Below, piece after piece: positions 34,640 through 43,708 of a stretch of DNA of 64,000 bases. Location: the NCBI GenBank assembly GCA_047518265.1, contig JAKZRG010000021.1:1-64000 (forward strand), given 5' to 3'. The position numbers and the translations under genes are program-made. The notes beneath the pieces are model-generated. The model had not been told where the DNA came from and did not search any database. It worked only from the letters and a program-made list of their open reading frames with translations. Source of the DNA: Oceanospirillum sp047518265 (GTDB lineage: Bacteria > Pseudomonadota > Gammaproteobacteria > Pseudomonadales > Halomonadaceae). Every line of letters begins with the position of its first letter. The stretch's first letter is position 1.

Positions 34640-37297
34640 ATGACTTCAAAACTGCCCAATAGTGTTATCCATCTAAAAGATTATCTTCCACCCGCTTTTT
34701 CGGTGCAGAAGATTGAGTTGTGTTTTGATCTTAAACCAAATCATACCCGTGTGATTTCCACTATTCAGTTTAAACGTAATCCTGCTCGCGAAGCGGGATT
34801 GCCCCTAGAGTTACAAGGTAGTGATCTAAAACTCATAAGTTTGCAGATTGATAATCAGGTGTTATCAGAAGAACAATATATCATCAGCGATGAAATGCTC
34901 ATTATTCCTGATGTGGTGGATGAATTTGTTTTTCAGGCGGAAGTCGAAATAGACCCTGCCAATAATACTTCTTTAGAAGGTTTGTATCGCTCTAATACCA
35001 TGTTCTGTACTCAATGTGAGGCAGAGGGGTTTCGCAAAATAACGTATTACCCGGATCGCCCCGATGTGATGGCAGCTTTTACCACTAAGGTGATTGCCGA
35101 TAAAGATGAATATCCGGTCTTACTGTCTAATGGTAATCCTATCGAACGTGGGGATTTGGATGGGAATCGTCACTTTGTGACCTGGCAAGACCCCTTTGAT
35201 AAGCCCGCTTATCTTTTTGCCTTAGTGGCTGGGGATCTTCAGGTTGTAAAAGACCGCTATACCACCATGAGCGGCCGTGATGTGGCATTAGAGATTTGGG
35301 TAGAACCGGAGAATCTATCGAAATGTGATCATGCGATGAGATCTTTAAAGGCTGCGATGAAGTGGGATGAAGATGTCTATGGTCGTGAATATGATCTGGA
35401 TATTTATATGATCGTCGCGGTGAATGACTTCAATATGGGGGCTATGGAAAATAAAGGCTTAAATATCTTTAACTCCTCCTGTGTCTTAGCCCGCCCTGAT
35501 ACGGCGACTGATGGGGCATTTCAGCGTATTGAAGGTGTTGTGGCCCATGAATATTTCCATAACTGGTCAGGCAATCGTGTCACTTGTCGGGATTGGTTTC
35601 AGCTCTCTTTGAAAGAAGGGTTTACGGTTTACCGGGATCAGTGCTTCTCAGCAGATATGAATGATGCCGCGGTTAAGCGTATTGAAGATGTGGCCATGCT
35701 GCGTACCGCGCAATTTGCTGAAGATGCAGGGCCGACTTCTCATCCCGTACGCCCGGATCAATTTATCGAGATATCTAACTTTTATACTCTGACCATCTAT
35801 GAAAAAGGCTCGGAGATTGTGCGTATGATCGCAAATCTTTTAGGGCCGGATCTGTTTCGTAAGGGCAGTGATCTTTATTTTCAGCGTCATGATGGTCAAG
35901 CGGTAACCGTTGAAGACTTTGTATCGGCCATGGCCGATGTTTCTGGTGTTGATTTTACCCAGTTTATGACTTGGTACAGTCAAGCGGGAACGCCTGAGTT
36001 AACCGTTTCAGATGAGTATGATTCCAAGACTCAGCAATACAAATTAACCATCGTGCAGCAAACACCGGCTACAAATGGTCAGGAGGATAAACTCCCTCTG
36101 CATATTCCTATTAAGGTGGGATTATTATCTGCCTCAGGGGCAGAGCTGCCTTTGCATATTGTCTCAAACGAAGGCGAGGCTTCGGGAGAGCAGGGTGATG
36201 TTGATCGTGTTCTGCACCTACGTCAATCTGAACAGACTTTTGTATTTGATAATGTCACAGAGCAGCCCGTGCCCTCTTTGTTAAGAGGTTTCTCGGCACC
36301 GGTCAAACTGGCTTTCTCCTATACACAGGATCAATTGTTGCACTTGATGCAGCACGATACGGATGGCTTTAACCGCTGGGATGCGGGGCAACGCTTAGCC
36401 ATTAATGCTCTGAAAGAGATGATCAAAATCTTTGAAGCAGGCCATGTACCTGAACTAGACGATACTCTAGTAACGGCTTATAGAGGTTTATTCTCTGCGG
36501 GGTTATCTCCGGCAATTCTAGCGGAGATGTTGGTGCTGCCTAGTGAGGCCTACCTAGGAGAGCAGTTTGATGTTATTCCTGTGGATGGGATTCATGCTTG
36601 CCGTAAGATTGCCCGCAAAACATTGGCTCAGAAGCTAGAAGCTGAGCTTAAGGCTTGCTTGAAGGACAATCAGTTAACCGGTGCCTATCGCCCAGTGGCG
36701 GAAGATATTGGTAAGCGTCGTTTGAAAAACACCTGTTTATCCTATTTGATGGCTTTAGAAGCCCCAGAGGTAGTGGAGCAAAGCTGGCAGCAGTTTAATA
36801 CCTCAGACAATATGACCGATTTACAAGCGGCTTTTGTACACTTGGTGCACTCGACTCAAGATGAAAAAGCCCGTGCAGCCTTGGATAAGTTTGAACAAGA
36901 TTGGACAAACGATGCCTTGGTTATGGATCAGTGGTTTCAGGTTCAGGCCAGTCGTCCACAGCCAGATGCTTTAGCCAGGGTAAAAGCTTTGATGAGCCAT
37001 CCCGCTTTTAGTCTGAAAAACCCTAATAAAGTACGTTCGTTAATCGGTGTTTACTGCAATCAGAATCGAGTGAATTTCCACGGTATTGATGGGCACAGCT
37101 ACCGTTTTCTAGCGGATGTGGTCTTGGAACTGGATCAAATGAATCCTCAGATAGCCTCCCGTTTGATTACTCCGTTAACACGCTGGCAGAAACTGGATGT
37201 AAAACGACAGCAATTAATGCAAACAGAGTTGCAACGTATTGCGCAGGCTGAGTTATCAAAAGATCTGTTTGAAGTGGTTAATAAGGCTTTACCTTAG
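34640..37297 (+). CDS. pepN: Aminopeptidase N
   Basis: An 885-residue M1-family zinc metallopeptidase that removes N-terminal residues from peptides in the cytoplasm. It has the exopeptidase motif MGAMENKGLN near residue 265 and the zinc site VVAHEYFHNWSGN near residue 302, with the third ligand in LKEGFTVYRDQ. The N-terminal beta domain and long alpha-helical C-terminal domain are complete. The start ATG at 34640 follows GAGTAGG. It ends in front of a bidirectional terminator. The last member of the conserved nadK-pepN block. Confidence 0.96.
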   Translation: MTSKLPNSVIHLKDYLPPAFSVQKIELCFDLKPNHTRVISTIQFKRNPAREAGLPLELQGSDLKLISLQIDNQVLSEEQYIISDEMLIIPDVVDEFVFQAEVEIDPANNTSLEGLYRSNTMFCTQCEAEGFRKITYYPDRPDVMAAFTTKVIADKDEYPVLLSNGNPIERGDLDGNRHFVTWQDPFDKPAYLFALVAGDLQVVKDRYTTMSGRDVALEIWVEPENLSKCDHAMRSLKAAMKWDEDVYGREYDLDIYMIVAVNDFNMGAMENKGLNIFNSSCVLARPDTATDGAFQRIEGVVAHEYFHNWSGNRVTCRDWFQLSLKEGFTVYRDQCFSADMNDAAVKRIEDVAMLRTAQFAEDAGPTSHPVRPDQFIEISNFYTLTIYEKGSEIVRMIANLLGPDLFRKGSDLYFQRHDGQAVTVEDFVSAMADVSGVDFTQFMTWYSQAGTPELTVSDEYDSKTQQYKLTIVQQTPATNGQEDKLPLHIPIKVGLLSASGAELPLHIVSNEGEASGEQGDVDRVLHLRQSEQTFVFDNVTEQPVPSLLRGFSAPVKLAFSYTQDQLLHLMQHDTDGFNRWDAGQRLAINALKEMIKIFEAGHVPELDDTLVTAYRGLFSAGLSPAILAEMLVLPSEAYLGEQFDVIPVDGIHACRKIARKTLAQKLEAELKACLKDNQLTGAYRPVAEDIGKRRLKNTCLSYLMALEAPEVVEQSWQQFNTSDNMTDLQAAFVHLVHSTQDEKARAALDKFEQDWTNDALVMDQWFQVQASRPQPDALARVKALMSHPAFSLKNPNKVRSLIGVYCNQNRVNFHGIDGHSYRFLADVVLELDQMNPQIASRLITPLTRWQKLDVKRQQLMQTELQRIAQAELSKDLFEVVNKALP

Positions 37298-37335
37298 ACT
37301 TATTTTCCAACACGGATTGCTGGAAAAGAGGAAAT

Positions 37336-37373
37336 AAAAAATCCCACGACCTGATGAGGTCGTGGGATTTTTT
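37336..37373. terminator. Bidirectional terminator after pepN
   Basis: The 17-bp arms AAAAAATCCCACGACCT/AGGTCGTGGGATTTTTT with a 4-base loop place a T-run at the end of the hairpin on either strand. It serves pepN and possibly the leftward slyD-like gene. Confidence 0.9.
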
Positions 37374-37519
37374 GAAACTGATAATGTCATTAGGACAGAA
37401 TGTATCCTTACTAATACGGGAGAATAGTTCACCTCACGTTATTTTGTTTTACAACCCTAATAAAGGCTGTAACAAAAGCCCTCTCTCCCTATAACATTAT
37501 CGAATGTTTCAAGCACTGA

Positions 37520-38005
37520 TTAGTGCTGATGACCGCCAGCGCCATGGGCGTGACCGTGCTCTTGTTCTTCAGCTGTTGCTTCACGAATTTCAACGATTTC
37601 TACGTCAAAAGTCAGTGTTACACCTGCTAGAGGGTGGTTAGCATCGATGGTTACAGTGCCATCTTCAACTTTAGTCACTGTTACAGCAATCGGTTGACCT
37701 GTATTAGATTCTGCATGGAACTCCATGCCAATCTCAACTTCTTCAACACCTTGGAACATTTCCTGAGGCACTTCTTGTACCAGTTCAGCAACGTGCTCAC
37801 CATAGCCGTCAGCTGGAGCAACCGTTACTTCCAGTTTATCGCCAACAGTTTTACCTAACAGAGCATTTTCCAGACCTGGAATAATGTTCGCTGCACCGTG
37901 CAGGTACGCCAGAGGTTCAGCGCCTGCAGAGCTATCGATCGTGTCGCCTGCTTCATTAGTCAGCGTATAGTGAATAGAAACAACGGCATTATCTTGAATT
38001 TGCAT
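37520..38005 (-). CDS. slyD: FKBP-type peptidyl-prolyl isomerase, SlyD-like
   Basis: A 161-residue folding helper. The FKBP halves (VVSIHYTLTNEAGDTIDSS, then LHGAANIIPGLENALLGKTVG) are split by the inserted flap domain typical of SlyD (about residues 70-125), and NHPLAGVTLTFDVEIVEI closes the fold. The C-terminal tail is short and histidine-rich (EHGHAHGAGGHQH), so metal binding such as nickel is plausible. The tail is shorter than in E. coli SlyD. It is a single gene, with the pepN-side terminator downstream. Confidence 0.92.
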   Translation of the reverse strand: MQIQDNAVVSIHYTLTNEAGDTIDSSAGAEPLAYLHGAANIIPGLENALLGKTVGDKLEVTVAPADGYGEHVAELVQEVPQEMFQGVEEVEIGMEFHAESNTGQPIAVTVTKVEDGTVTIDANHPLAGVTLTFDVEIVEIREATAEEQEHGHAHGAGGHQH

Positions 38006-38316
38006 GGGTTACGATCCCTTGGCTTTTAGTGTATTGGGCGTGTAAAGCGCCAGCATAACATATCAATTAGTAGACATTTAGCTTAATGGGGACAGAAATT
38101 ATTTAATCAACTGGATTTTTTCAGTGATCACTTATGTAAAAGTAGGTAAAATGGTTACATTGTGTAACCGAAAGTCGTATAAGAAAAATATAATAAAAAG
38201 TAAGAAATGATTGATCTCGCTTACGATAAGACTTTGCGCTTTGATGTACGCTATTTCCCCTTTTAAAAACAGTACGACTTTTATTGTTTGTTTTTGAGCA
38301 ACAGGATGTTTCAGCT

Positions 38317-39873
38317 ATGAAAAAAAACCTGCCCGTCACCCAGGTTGATAGATCTTTCCCCGACGATGTACCTCTGGTTTCCACTACTGATTTAAAAGGC
38401 CAAATTACATTTGTTAATGATGCTTTTGTGGAAGTGTCAGGCTTTACCCGTGAAGAGTTGATGGGTAAACCCCATAACTTGGTACGCCACCCTGATGTTC
38501 CTTCTCCGGTTTTTGCCGATATGTGGCAGACGCTGCAAAAGGGTAAACCTTGGATGGGTATTGTGAAAAACCGTTGTAAAAACGGAGATCACTACTGGGT
38601 TAACGCCTTTGTGACGCCTATTTTGGAAAACAGCCAGGTTGTGGGTTATCAGTCTGTACGTTCTAAGCCTAAACAAAATCAGGTGAGACGAGCGGAAAGT
38701 ATCTACGAGCGTGTGAACAAAGGTGGTAAACGTTTTAATCTGCATGACGTTAACCTATCCGTTAGCATGCCGATTATTGCTCTGTTAACGGCCTTGGTTC
38801 CTGGAATTCTTGATTGGATCTTTAAGCTATCCCATGAGGCTATCTTTGGTTTATCGGCTTTCATGGCATTGTTTGCCATTTTATTGGTTAACTTCTTCCT
38901 AAAACCATTAAAAATGGCCACCAAGCGCGCCAAAAACTATATCGATAGTGATCTATTAAAAGAGATGTATGGCAATTGTACCGCTGAAGCGGGGCAGCTT
39001 TATTTAGCCGCAGTTATGCGTGAAGCAAACGTTAATGCCATGACAACCCGTATTGGTCATTCTGCTAAGGAGTTATATGCCTTAGGTGATGAAACGACCC
39101 AGATTGCAGATCAAGCGTCTGAAGCCATTAACCGCCAAGCTGCGGAAGTAGAACAGATTGCTACCGTGATTGGTGAACTGTCTGGCGCTATTGATGATGT
39201 GGCACAAAACGCCAATAACGCTTCAGATGCGACTCACCAAGCCAATGAGTTAGCCCACCAAGGCAAGTCGGTTGTGAGTGATACCGCGCGAGCGATTAAT
39301 GAGTTGGCTTCGGCCATTGAAAGTGCATCTGGTCAAGTGGCGAGTCTGCACCAAGCGACAGACGATATCTCTTCTGCGATTAGTGTGATCACTGAGATTG
39401 CTGATCAAACCAACTTATTGGCATTAAACGCCGCCATTGAAGCGGCTCGTGCGGGTGAGCAGGGACGTGGTTTTGCGGTTGTTGCTGATGAGGTGCGTGC
39501 TCTGGCGCAACGAACTCAGGATTCTACCGGTGAAATCTACGGTACACTTGAGCGCTTGAAGAAAGAAACAGAAGAAGTGGTGAAGGTGATGGACTCCAGT
39601 CAGTCCAGTGCCCGTGAGTGTGTTGATCAGGCTCAGGTAGCGGGTGAAACTCTGGATGCGATTAGTAGCACCATGCAATCCATTACCGATATGAGCCAAA
39701 TGATTGCTGCAGCGGCCACTGAGCAAAGTGCTGCATCTGAAGAGATTCGAAACAATCTGGATTCAGTTAATGCTGCCGCCGCTGAGGCCACAGAATCTTC
39801 TATCAAAACCAAAGAAGCTTCTAATAACTTGATTGATAATGTGAAACTTATCATGCAGAGTATTGCTCGATAA
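38317..39873 (+). CDS. aer: Aer-like methyl-accepting chemotaxis (aerotaxis) receptor
   Basis: A 518-residue chemoreceptor. The N-terminal PAS domain (about residues 10-115) has FVNDAFVEVSGF, PHNLVRHPDVPSPVFADMW and KNGDHYWVNAFV. It closely resembles the FAD-binding PAS of Aer, including the Asn, Arg-His, Asp and Trp positions. Two membrane segments (IIALLTALVPGILDW and FGLSAFMALFAILLVNFFL) are followed by a signalling domain whose tip reads NLLALNAAIEAARAGEQGRG. It probably senses redox state or oxygen. I chose the ATG at 38317 with AGGA upstream. No C-terminal methylation-enzyme tether is seen. Confidence 0.9.
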   Translation: MKKNLPVTQVDRSFPDDVPLVSTTDLKGQITFVNDAFVEVSGFTREELMGKPHNLVRHPDVPSPVFADMWQTLQKGKPWMGIVKNRCKNGDHYWVNAFVTPILENSQVVGYQSVRSKPKQNQVRRAESIYERVNKGGKRFNLHDVNLSVSMPIIALLTALVPGILDWIFKLSHEAIFGLSAFMALFAILLVNFFLKPLKMATKRAKNYIDSDLLKEMYGNCTAEAGQLYLAAVMREANVNAMTTRIGHSAKELYALGDETTQIADQASEAINRQAAEVEQIATVIGELSGAIDDVAQNANNASDATHQANELAHQGKSVVSDTARAINELASAIESASGQVASLHQATDDISSAISVITEIADQTNLLALNAAIEAARAGEQGRGFAVVADEVRALAQRTQDSTGEIYGTLERLKKETEEVVKVMDSSQSSARECVDQAQVAGETLDAISSTMQSITDMSQMIAAAATEQSAASEEIRNNLDSVNAAAAEATESSIKTKEASNNLIDNVKLIMQSIAR

Positions 39874-39959
39874 GGTGAGTGTTTAAGAACGGCTTTAACA
39901 CTAGGTTTAAGGCCGTTTTAAGAGTCATACATAGCTGTTCAATGGATGAATGTAAATTA

Positions 39960-39984
39960 GCCTCGCGTTATGCGGGGCTTTTTT
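39960..39984 (+). terminator. Terminator downstream of aer-like gene
   Basis: The stem GCCTCGC/GCGGGGC with a 5-base loop is followed by TTTTTT. A weaker hairpin with 11-bp arms (39888-39917) lies just before it. Confidence 0.82.
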
Positions 39985-40150
39985 ATAAGCTGAGATTAAG
40001 CGCTAGTCTTTTAAATATGATAAGTTTCAATGGGTTAGTTAGCTTGTATCTATGGGTGTCATTGAGATGTCATTATCTCGTCATAAGATAAATACGTATG
40101 CTATTAACTTGTTCATTTAGCACTTGATTCTAAGAGGTATCGGATACGTT

Positions 40151-40879
40151 ATGAAAAGTTCAGTTGATAAGGGGCCTGTTTATTTGCAGGTGAAAGATGA
40201 TTTGGCCGATAAAATCCTGTCAGGTATTTGGTTGGCCAATGAAAAGCTACCAGCTGAACGTCAGTTATCCGAACAATTTGGCATTACCCGAGTGACTGTG
40301 CGACAGGCTTTGGTGCAGTTGGAAGCAGAAGGTTTGATTTTTCGTTCCAACCGGCGTGGCTGGTATGTGACGCCTCAGCGTATTAACTATGACCCCAGTC
40401 GCGATATCGGCTTTGTAAAATATGTAGAAGAGCAGGGGTTTAGTGCTAGGACAGAAACCTTATCAAAAGAGCTTATTGAAGCCCCTCATTGGGTAGCAGA
40501 ATCCGCTAATATTCCTCCCGGTACACCCGTTTACGAGATTTTACGCCGTCGTTATATTAATGATCGTCCTTGTTTGATCGAAAAAATCTATTTAAACCCC
40601 CAGAACTGCCCTGGAATCCTTCAGCATTCGCTGAACCAGTCTTTATGGCATTTATTACGTACGGAATATCATCTGAGCCCTGAAGAACGAGCGATTGAAA
40701 TTTATCCTAAAACATTGGATGCCCAGATTGCAGAGGCTTTATCAGTGAATAATGGCTCAACAGGCCTGTATATTCGTCGTATCTGTAGGGATCAGAACGG
40801 TGTTTTTTTAGAAGTGGATGAAGAGTTCTGGTTGCATAATGCCATGAAGGTTGTGGTCAATGTGAGCTCCGGTAACTGA
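40151..40879 (+). CDS. phnR: GntR/HutC-family regulator of the phosphonate locus, PhnR
   Basis: A 242-residue regulator with an N-terminal GntR winged helix (PAERQLSEQFGITRVTVRQA, about residues 40-60) and a C-terminal UTRA ligand domain (about 95-240). Its gene lies directly before the aminoethylphosphonate transport and degradation genes. Palindromic TGGTNTATACCA sites, the type bound by HutC-class GntR proteins, lie before phnS and phnW. It is therefore inferred to control the locus in response to aminoethylphosphonate or a metabolite. I chose the ATG at 40151; the upstream in-frame TTG at 40124 has no good ribosome-binding site. Confidence 0.87.
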   Translation: MKSSVDKGPVYLQVKDDLADKILSGIWLANEKLPAERQLSEQFGITRVTVRQALVQLEAEGLIFRSNRRGWYVTPQRINYDPSRDIGFVKYVEEQGFSARTETLSKELIEAPHWVAESANIPPGTPVYEILRRRYINDRPCLIEKIYLNPQNCPGILQHSLNQSLWHLLRTEYHLSPEERAIEIYPKTLDAQIAEALSVNNGSTGLYIRRICRDQNGVFLEVDEEFWLHNAMKVVVNVSSGN

Positions 40880-40954
40880 TAACGTTTATGGTTTCTTCCT
40901 CTCTTTTATAGGCTTGGCATCTTATAGCCCTTCAGGGGTTACCCCCTTCAATGT

Positions 40955-40978
40955 ATAAGCAATTATCGGGAATGGCAT
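40955..40978 (+). repeat. Dispersed repeat related to the end of the element at 57814-57917
   Basis: This 24-base segment (ATAAGCAATTATCGGG...) matches 57894-57917 at 21 of 24 positions. The partner inverted end was not found nearby, so this is a solo end. Confidence 0.5.
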
Positions 40979-40999
40979 AACCCGTTATATCTTTCTTTT

Positions 41000-41011
41000 T
41001 GGTGTATACCA
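41000..41011. promoter_or_regulatory. PhnR-type operator, distal copy upstream of phnS
   Basis: TGGTGTATACCA is an imperfect palindrome, the same motif as at 41239 and 45530. It lies about 270 bases before phnS and 120 bases after the phnR stop. Confidence 0.6.
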
Positions 41012-41235
41012 GATTTGATGTTAACCGATCGATCTACTGGATATCTTCACTAAGCCCTAAAATAAGAGCATTTCGATATATTCGGCCTGTTGGGTGAAAT
41101 ACCTTGGGCTTTCTTATTGGGAAATATCTGATCAGATACTTAGTACTACAAAGTGAATAATTAAAACACTCAGCGATTAATTATCCATAAATATTTCATT
41201 TTTCATTAATCGAATTGAAATATTTGCTTGTTAAA

Positions 41236-41253
41236 TTTTGGTATATACCAAAA
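41236..41253. promoter_or_regulatory. PhnR-type operator at the phnS promoter
   Basis: TTTTGGTATATACCAAAA is a perfect 18-base palindrome 26 bases upstream of the phnS ATG. The core TGGTATATACCA is shared with two other sites in the locus. Its position near the start suggests repression, or control of the start region, by a GntR dimer. Confidence 0.75.
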
Positions 41254-41279
41254 TTGATAATGACTAAGGTAAGTTTCAG

Positions 41280-42311
41280 ATGAAAGCGGTAAACCTAATG
41301 AAGAAAGCATCTATGGGTCTGGCAGGTTCTCTGTTATTGGCTGCATCTATTGCCCAAGCGCAAACTGAATTGAAAGTTTATACAGCTCTTGAGACTGAGC
41401 AGTTACGTCCCTATGCCAAGGCATTTAACAAGCAATACCCTGATATCAAAATCAAATGGGTACGTGACTCTACCGGAATTGTTACCGCTAAATTATTGGC
41501 CGAAAAAAATAACCCTCAAGCAGATGTTGTTTGGGGTTTAGCCGCAACGAGTCTATTGGTGCTGAAAGAGCAGAATATGCTGCAGCCGTACGCACCAACA
41601 GGTCTGGAAAAATTATCGCCTAAGTTCCGTGATAACGATTCTACGCCTTCTTGGGTGGGTATGGATGCTTGGATGGGCGCACTGTGTTTTAACACGGTTG
41701 AAGCTAAAAAGTTGGGTTTGCCAAAGCCAACCAGTTGGGAAGATCTGACGAAGCCTATCTATAAAGGCCATGTGATTATGCCTAACCCTGCATCATCGGG
41801 TACTGGCTTCCTGGACGTATCTTCTTGGTTGCAGATGTTTGGTGAAGATAGAGGCTGGCGCTATATGGATGGCCTGCACAATAACATCGCCCGTTACACT
41901 CATTCTGGTTCTAAGCCTTGTAAATTGGCTGCAGCCGGTGAAACCGCTATTGGTATCTCTTTTGCCTACAAGGGCGCTCGTCTGAAGAAGAAAGGCGCGC
42001 CTTTAGATCTGGTCTTCCCTAAGGAAGGTTTGGGTTGGGATATGGAAGCGGCCGCTATTGTTAAGGGTACGGATAAGCTAGACGCTGCTCAAAAACTAAT
42101 GAACTTTGCGATCACTAAGCAAGCGAACCAGATGTACAACAAAAGCTTTGCGGTTGTGGGTTATCCCGGTGTCGCTAAGCCAATTGCTCACTACCCAGCT
42201 AATGCCGAAGCATTGATGATCGACAATAAGTTTGAGTGGGCAGCAAGCCAGCGTAAAGAGATTCTTGCGAATTGGCAGACCCGTTACGATGGCAAAAGCG
42301 ATCCAAAGTAA
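41280..42311 (+). CDS. phnS: 2-aminoethylphosphonate ABC transporter, periplasmic binding protein
   Basis: A 343-residue exported solute-binding protein. The signal peptide runs to about residue 27 (GLAGSLLLAASIAQAQ). The mature part opens ELKVYTALETEQLRPYAKAF and has DSTGIVTAKLLAEKNNPQADVVWG and MPNPASSGTGFLDVSS, features of the iron/phosphonate-type extracellular binding family (class used by PhnS2). It captures 2-aminoethylphosphonate in the periplasm and delivers it to the PhnT/PhnU permease encoded next. The ATG at 41280 is preceded by AAGG and by a perfect operator palindrome. Confidence 0.9.
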   Translation: MKAVNLMKKASMGLAGSLLLAASIAQAQTELKVYTALETEQLRPYAKAFNKQYPDIKIKWVRDSTGIVTAKLLAEKNNPQADVVWGLAATSLLVLKEQNMLQPYAPTGLEKLSPKFRDNDSTPSWVGMDAWMGALCFNTVEAKKLGLPKPTSWEDLTKPIYKGHVIMPNPASSGTGFLDVSSWLQMFGEDRGWRYMDGLHNNIARYTHSGSKPCKLAAAGETAIGISFAYKGARLKKKGAPLDLVFPKEGLGWDMEAAAIVKGTDKLDAAQKLMNFAITKQANQMYNKSFAVVGYPGVAKPIAHYPANAEALMIDNKFEWAASQRKEILANWQTRYDGKSDPK

Positions 42312-42481
42312 GCCATTTTTTATTAAAAGTACTCATTTCTAAGTGTTGATTATCCAGTATTAAAAACACTAAGAGTCCTGTGAGAGGGAGGTTTTTACCT
42401 TCTTCTTTCTTGTCGTTTTGACTGCCAATTTTATTAATACAGTGAAGCAGGTTTAACCTGCAAAGACTGTCGGAGACTTCT

Positions 42482-43708
42482 ATGACGGCGAAAATTCAGC
42501 CAGCGATTTCCATGCCTGTATCTCAGGGGAAAAGAAGAGCAACCTCTTCTTACCTACAGGTGAATAAACTCTGGAAACACTATGGTAATTTTGCCGCGTT
42601 AAAGGAGATCTCGCTGGAAATCAACGAAGGGGAGTTTGTTTGTTTCCTTGGCCCATCAGGTTGTGGCAAAACCACTTTATTACGGGCTATTGCTGGCCTT
42701 GATCCACAGAGTAAAGGTGAAATCTTTCAGGGTGGTCAGAATATTTCTCGTTTGCCTCCTGAGCAGCGGGATTTTGGTATTGTTTTTCAATCTTATGCCT
42801 TGTTCCCCAATTTAACGGTTTTTGACAATATTGCTTATGGCTTGCGTAGCCAGAAACTGAGCCGAGACAAAATAGAGCAGAAAGTTCGAAGTTTGCTAGA
42901 AACCATTGGCTTGTCTGAATTGGCACAAAAATATCCCTCCCAATTATCCGGTGGTCAACAGCAGCGCATTGCATTGGCCCGCGCCTTGGCAACGGAACCG
43001 AGCCTACTGCTATTGGATGAACCTTTATCCGCTCTGGATGCCCGAGTACGTCTTCATCTGAGACAAGAGATTCGCAACCTACAGCGTCAGCTGGGTATCA
43101 CCACCATTATGGTGACCCATGATCAGGAAGAAGCGCTTGCCATGGCAGATCGAATTGTGGTGATGAATCATGGCGTGATTGAACAAGTAGGCACGCCTGA
43201 AGAGGTTTACCGTCGGCCGGCCAATGCTTTTGTGGCTAATTTTGTTGGCACTATGAATATGCTGCCGACTAAAGCGGCCAGTCATCAGTTTGTGCGTATG
43301 GGCGAAAGAATGATCAGCTGTTTGGGTTACCCGTCCAGTGAACTGGATTCAACCTGGCTGGCATTTCGACCGGAAGTAGCCCGATTAGTGGCCACCGGGG
43401 ACCGTATTGTTCCTTTGCATGGTACTAACAGTGAGTTAGAACGCTTTTCAGGGACGGTGACTCACAGTGAGTTTTTAGGCAGCTTTCTTCGGGTCGAAGT
43501 ACAGATTAAGGCCAGTGAGCAGATCATTAAGGTCGATGTCAGTAGTCAGGACGGTAATCTGGCTCATTGCTTCCCAGGACAGTTGGTTGATGTATGTGTC
43601 TCACCTTCGGACTTACAGGTTTATGAGCGTTATGCTGCATCCTCCGGTACCAATACATCTGATTCAGCAGGGACTAACGTTGCTCAGAATACAGGAGCAG
43701 CAGCATGA
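42482..43708 (+). CDS. phnT: 2-aminoethylphosphonate ABC transporter, ATP-binding protein
   Basis: A 408-residue ATPase that powers aminoethylphosphonate import. It has a Walker A motif LGPSGCGKTTLLRAIAGL near residue 58, Q-loop VFQSYALFP, signature YPSQLSGGQQQRIALARAL, Walker B LLLLDEPLSALDA and the switch histidine in MVTHDQEEALAMADR. A C-terminal TOBE-like region (from about residue 265) is followed by a low-complexity Ser/Thr/Ala tail. The stop overlaps the permease start by 4 bases (ATGA). Confidence 0.93.
   Translation: MTAKIQPAISMPVSQGKRRATSSYLQVNKLWKHYGNFAALKEISLEINEGEFVCFLGPSGCGKTTLLRAIAGLDPQSKGEIFQGGQNISRLPPEQRDFGIVFQSYALFPNLTVFDNIAYGLRSQKLSRDKIEQKVRSLLETIGLSELAQKYPSQLSGGQQQRIALARALATEPSLLLLDEPLSALDARVRLHLRQEIRNLQRQLGITTIMVTHDQEEALAMADRIVVMNHGVIEQVGTPEEVYRRPANAFVANFVGTMNMLPTKAASHQFVRMGERMISCLGYPSSELDSTWLAFRPEVARLVATGDRIVPLHGTNSELERFSGTVTHSEFLGSFLRVEVQIKASEQIIKVDVSSQDGNLAHCFPGQLVDVCVSPSDLQVYERYAASSGTNTSDSAGTNVAQNTGAAA

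Larger units (their letters stand above)
40880..41279 (+). other. Regulatory intergenic region between phnR and phnS
   Basis: These 400 gene-free bases contain two copies of the TGGTNTATACCA palindrome (41000 and 41239). They also contain a 24-base dispersed repeat at 40955-40978 and AT-rich sequence before phnS that should include its promoter. No open frame of interest was seen. Confidence 0.6.
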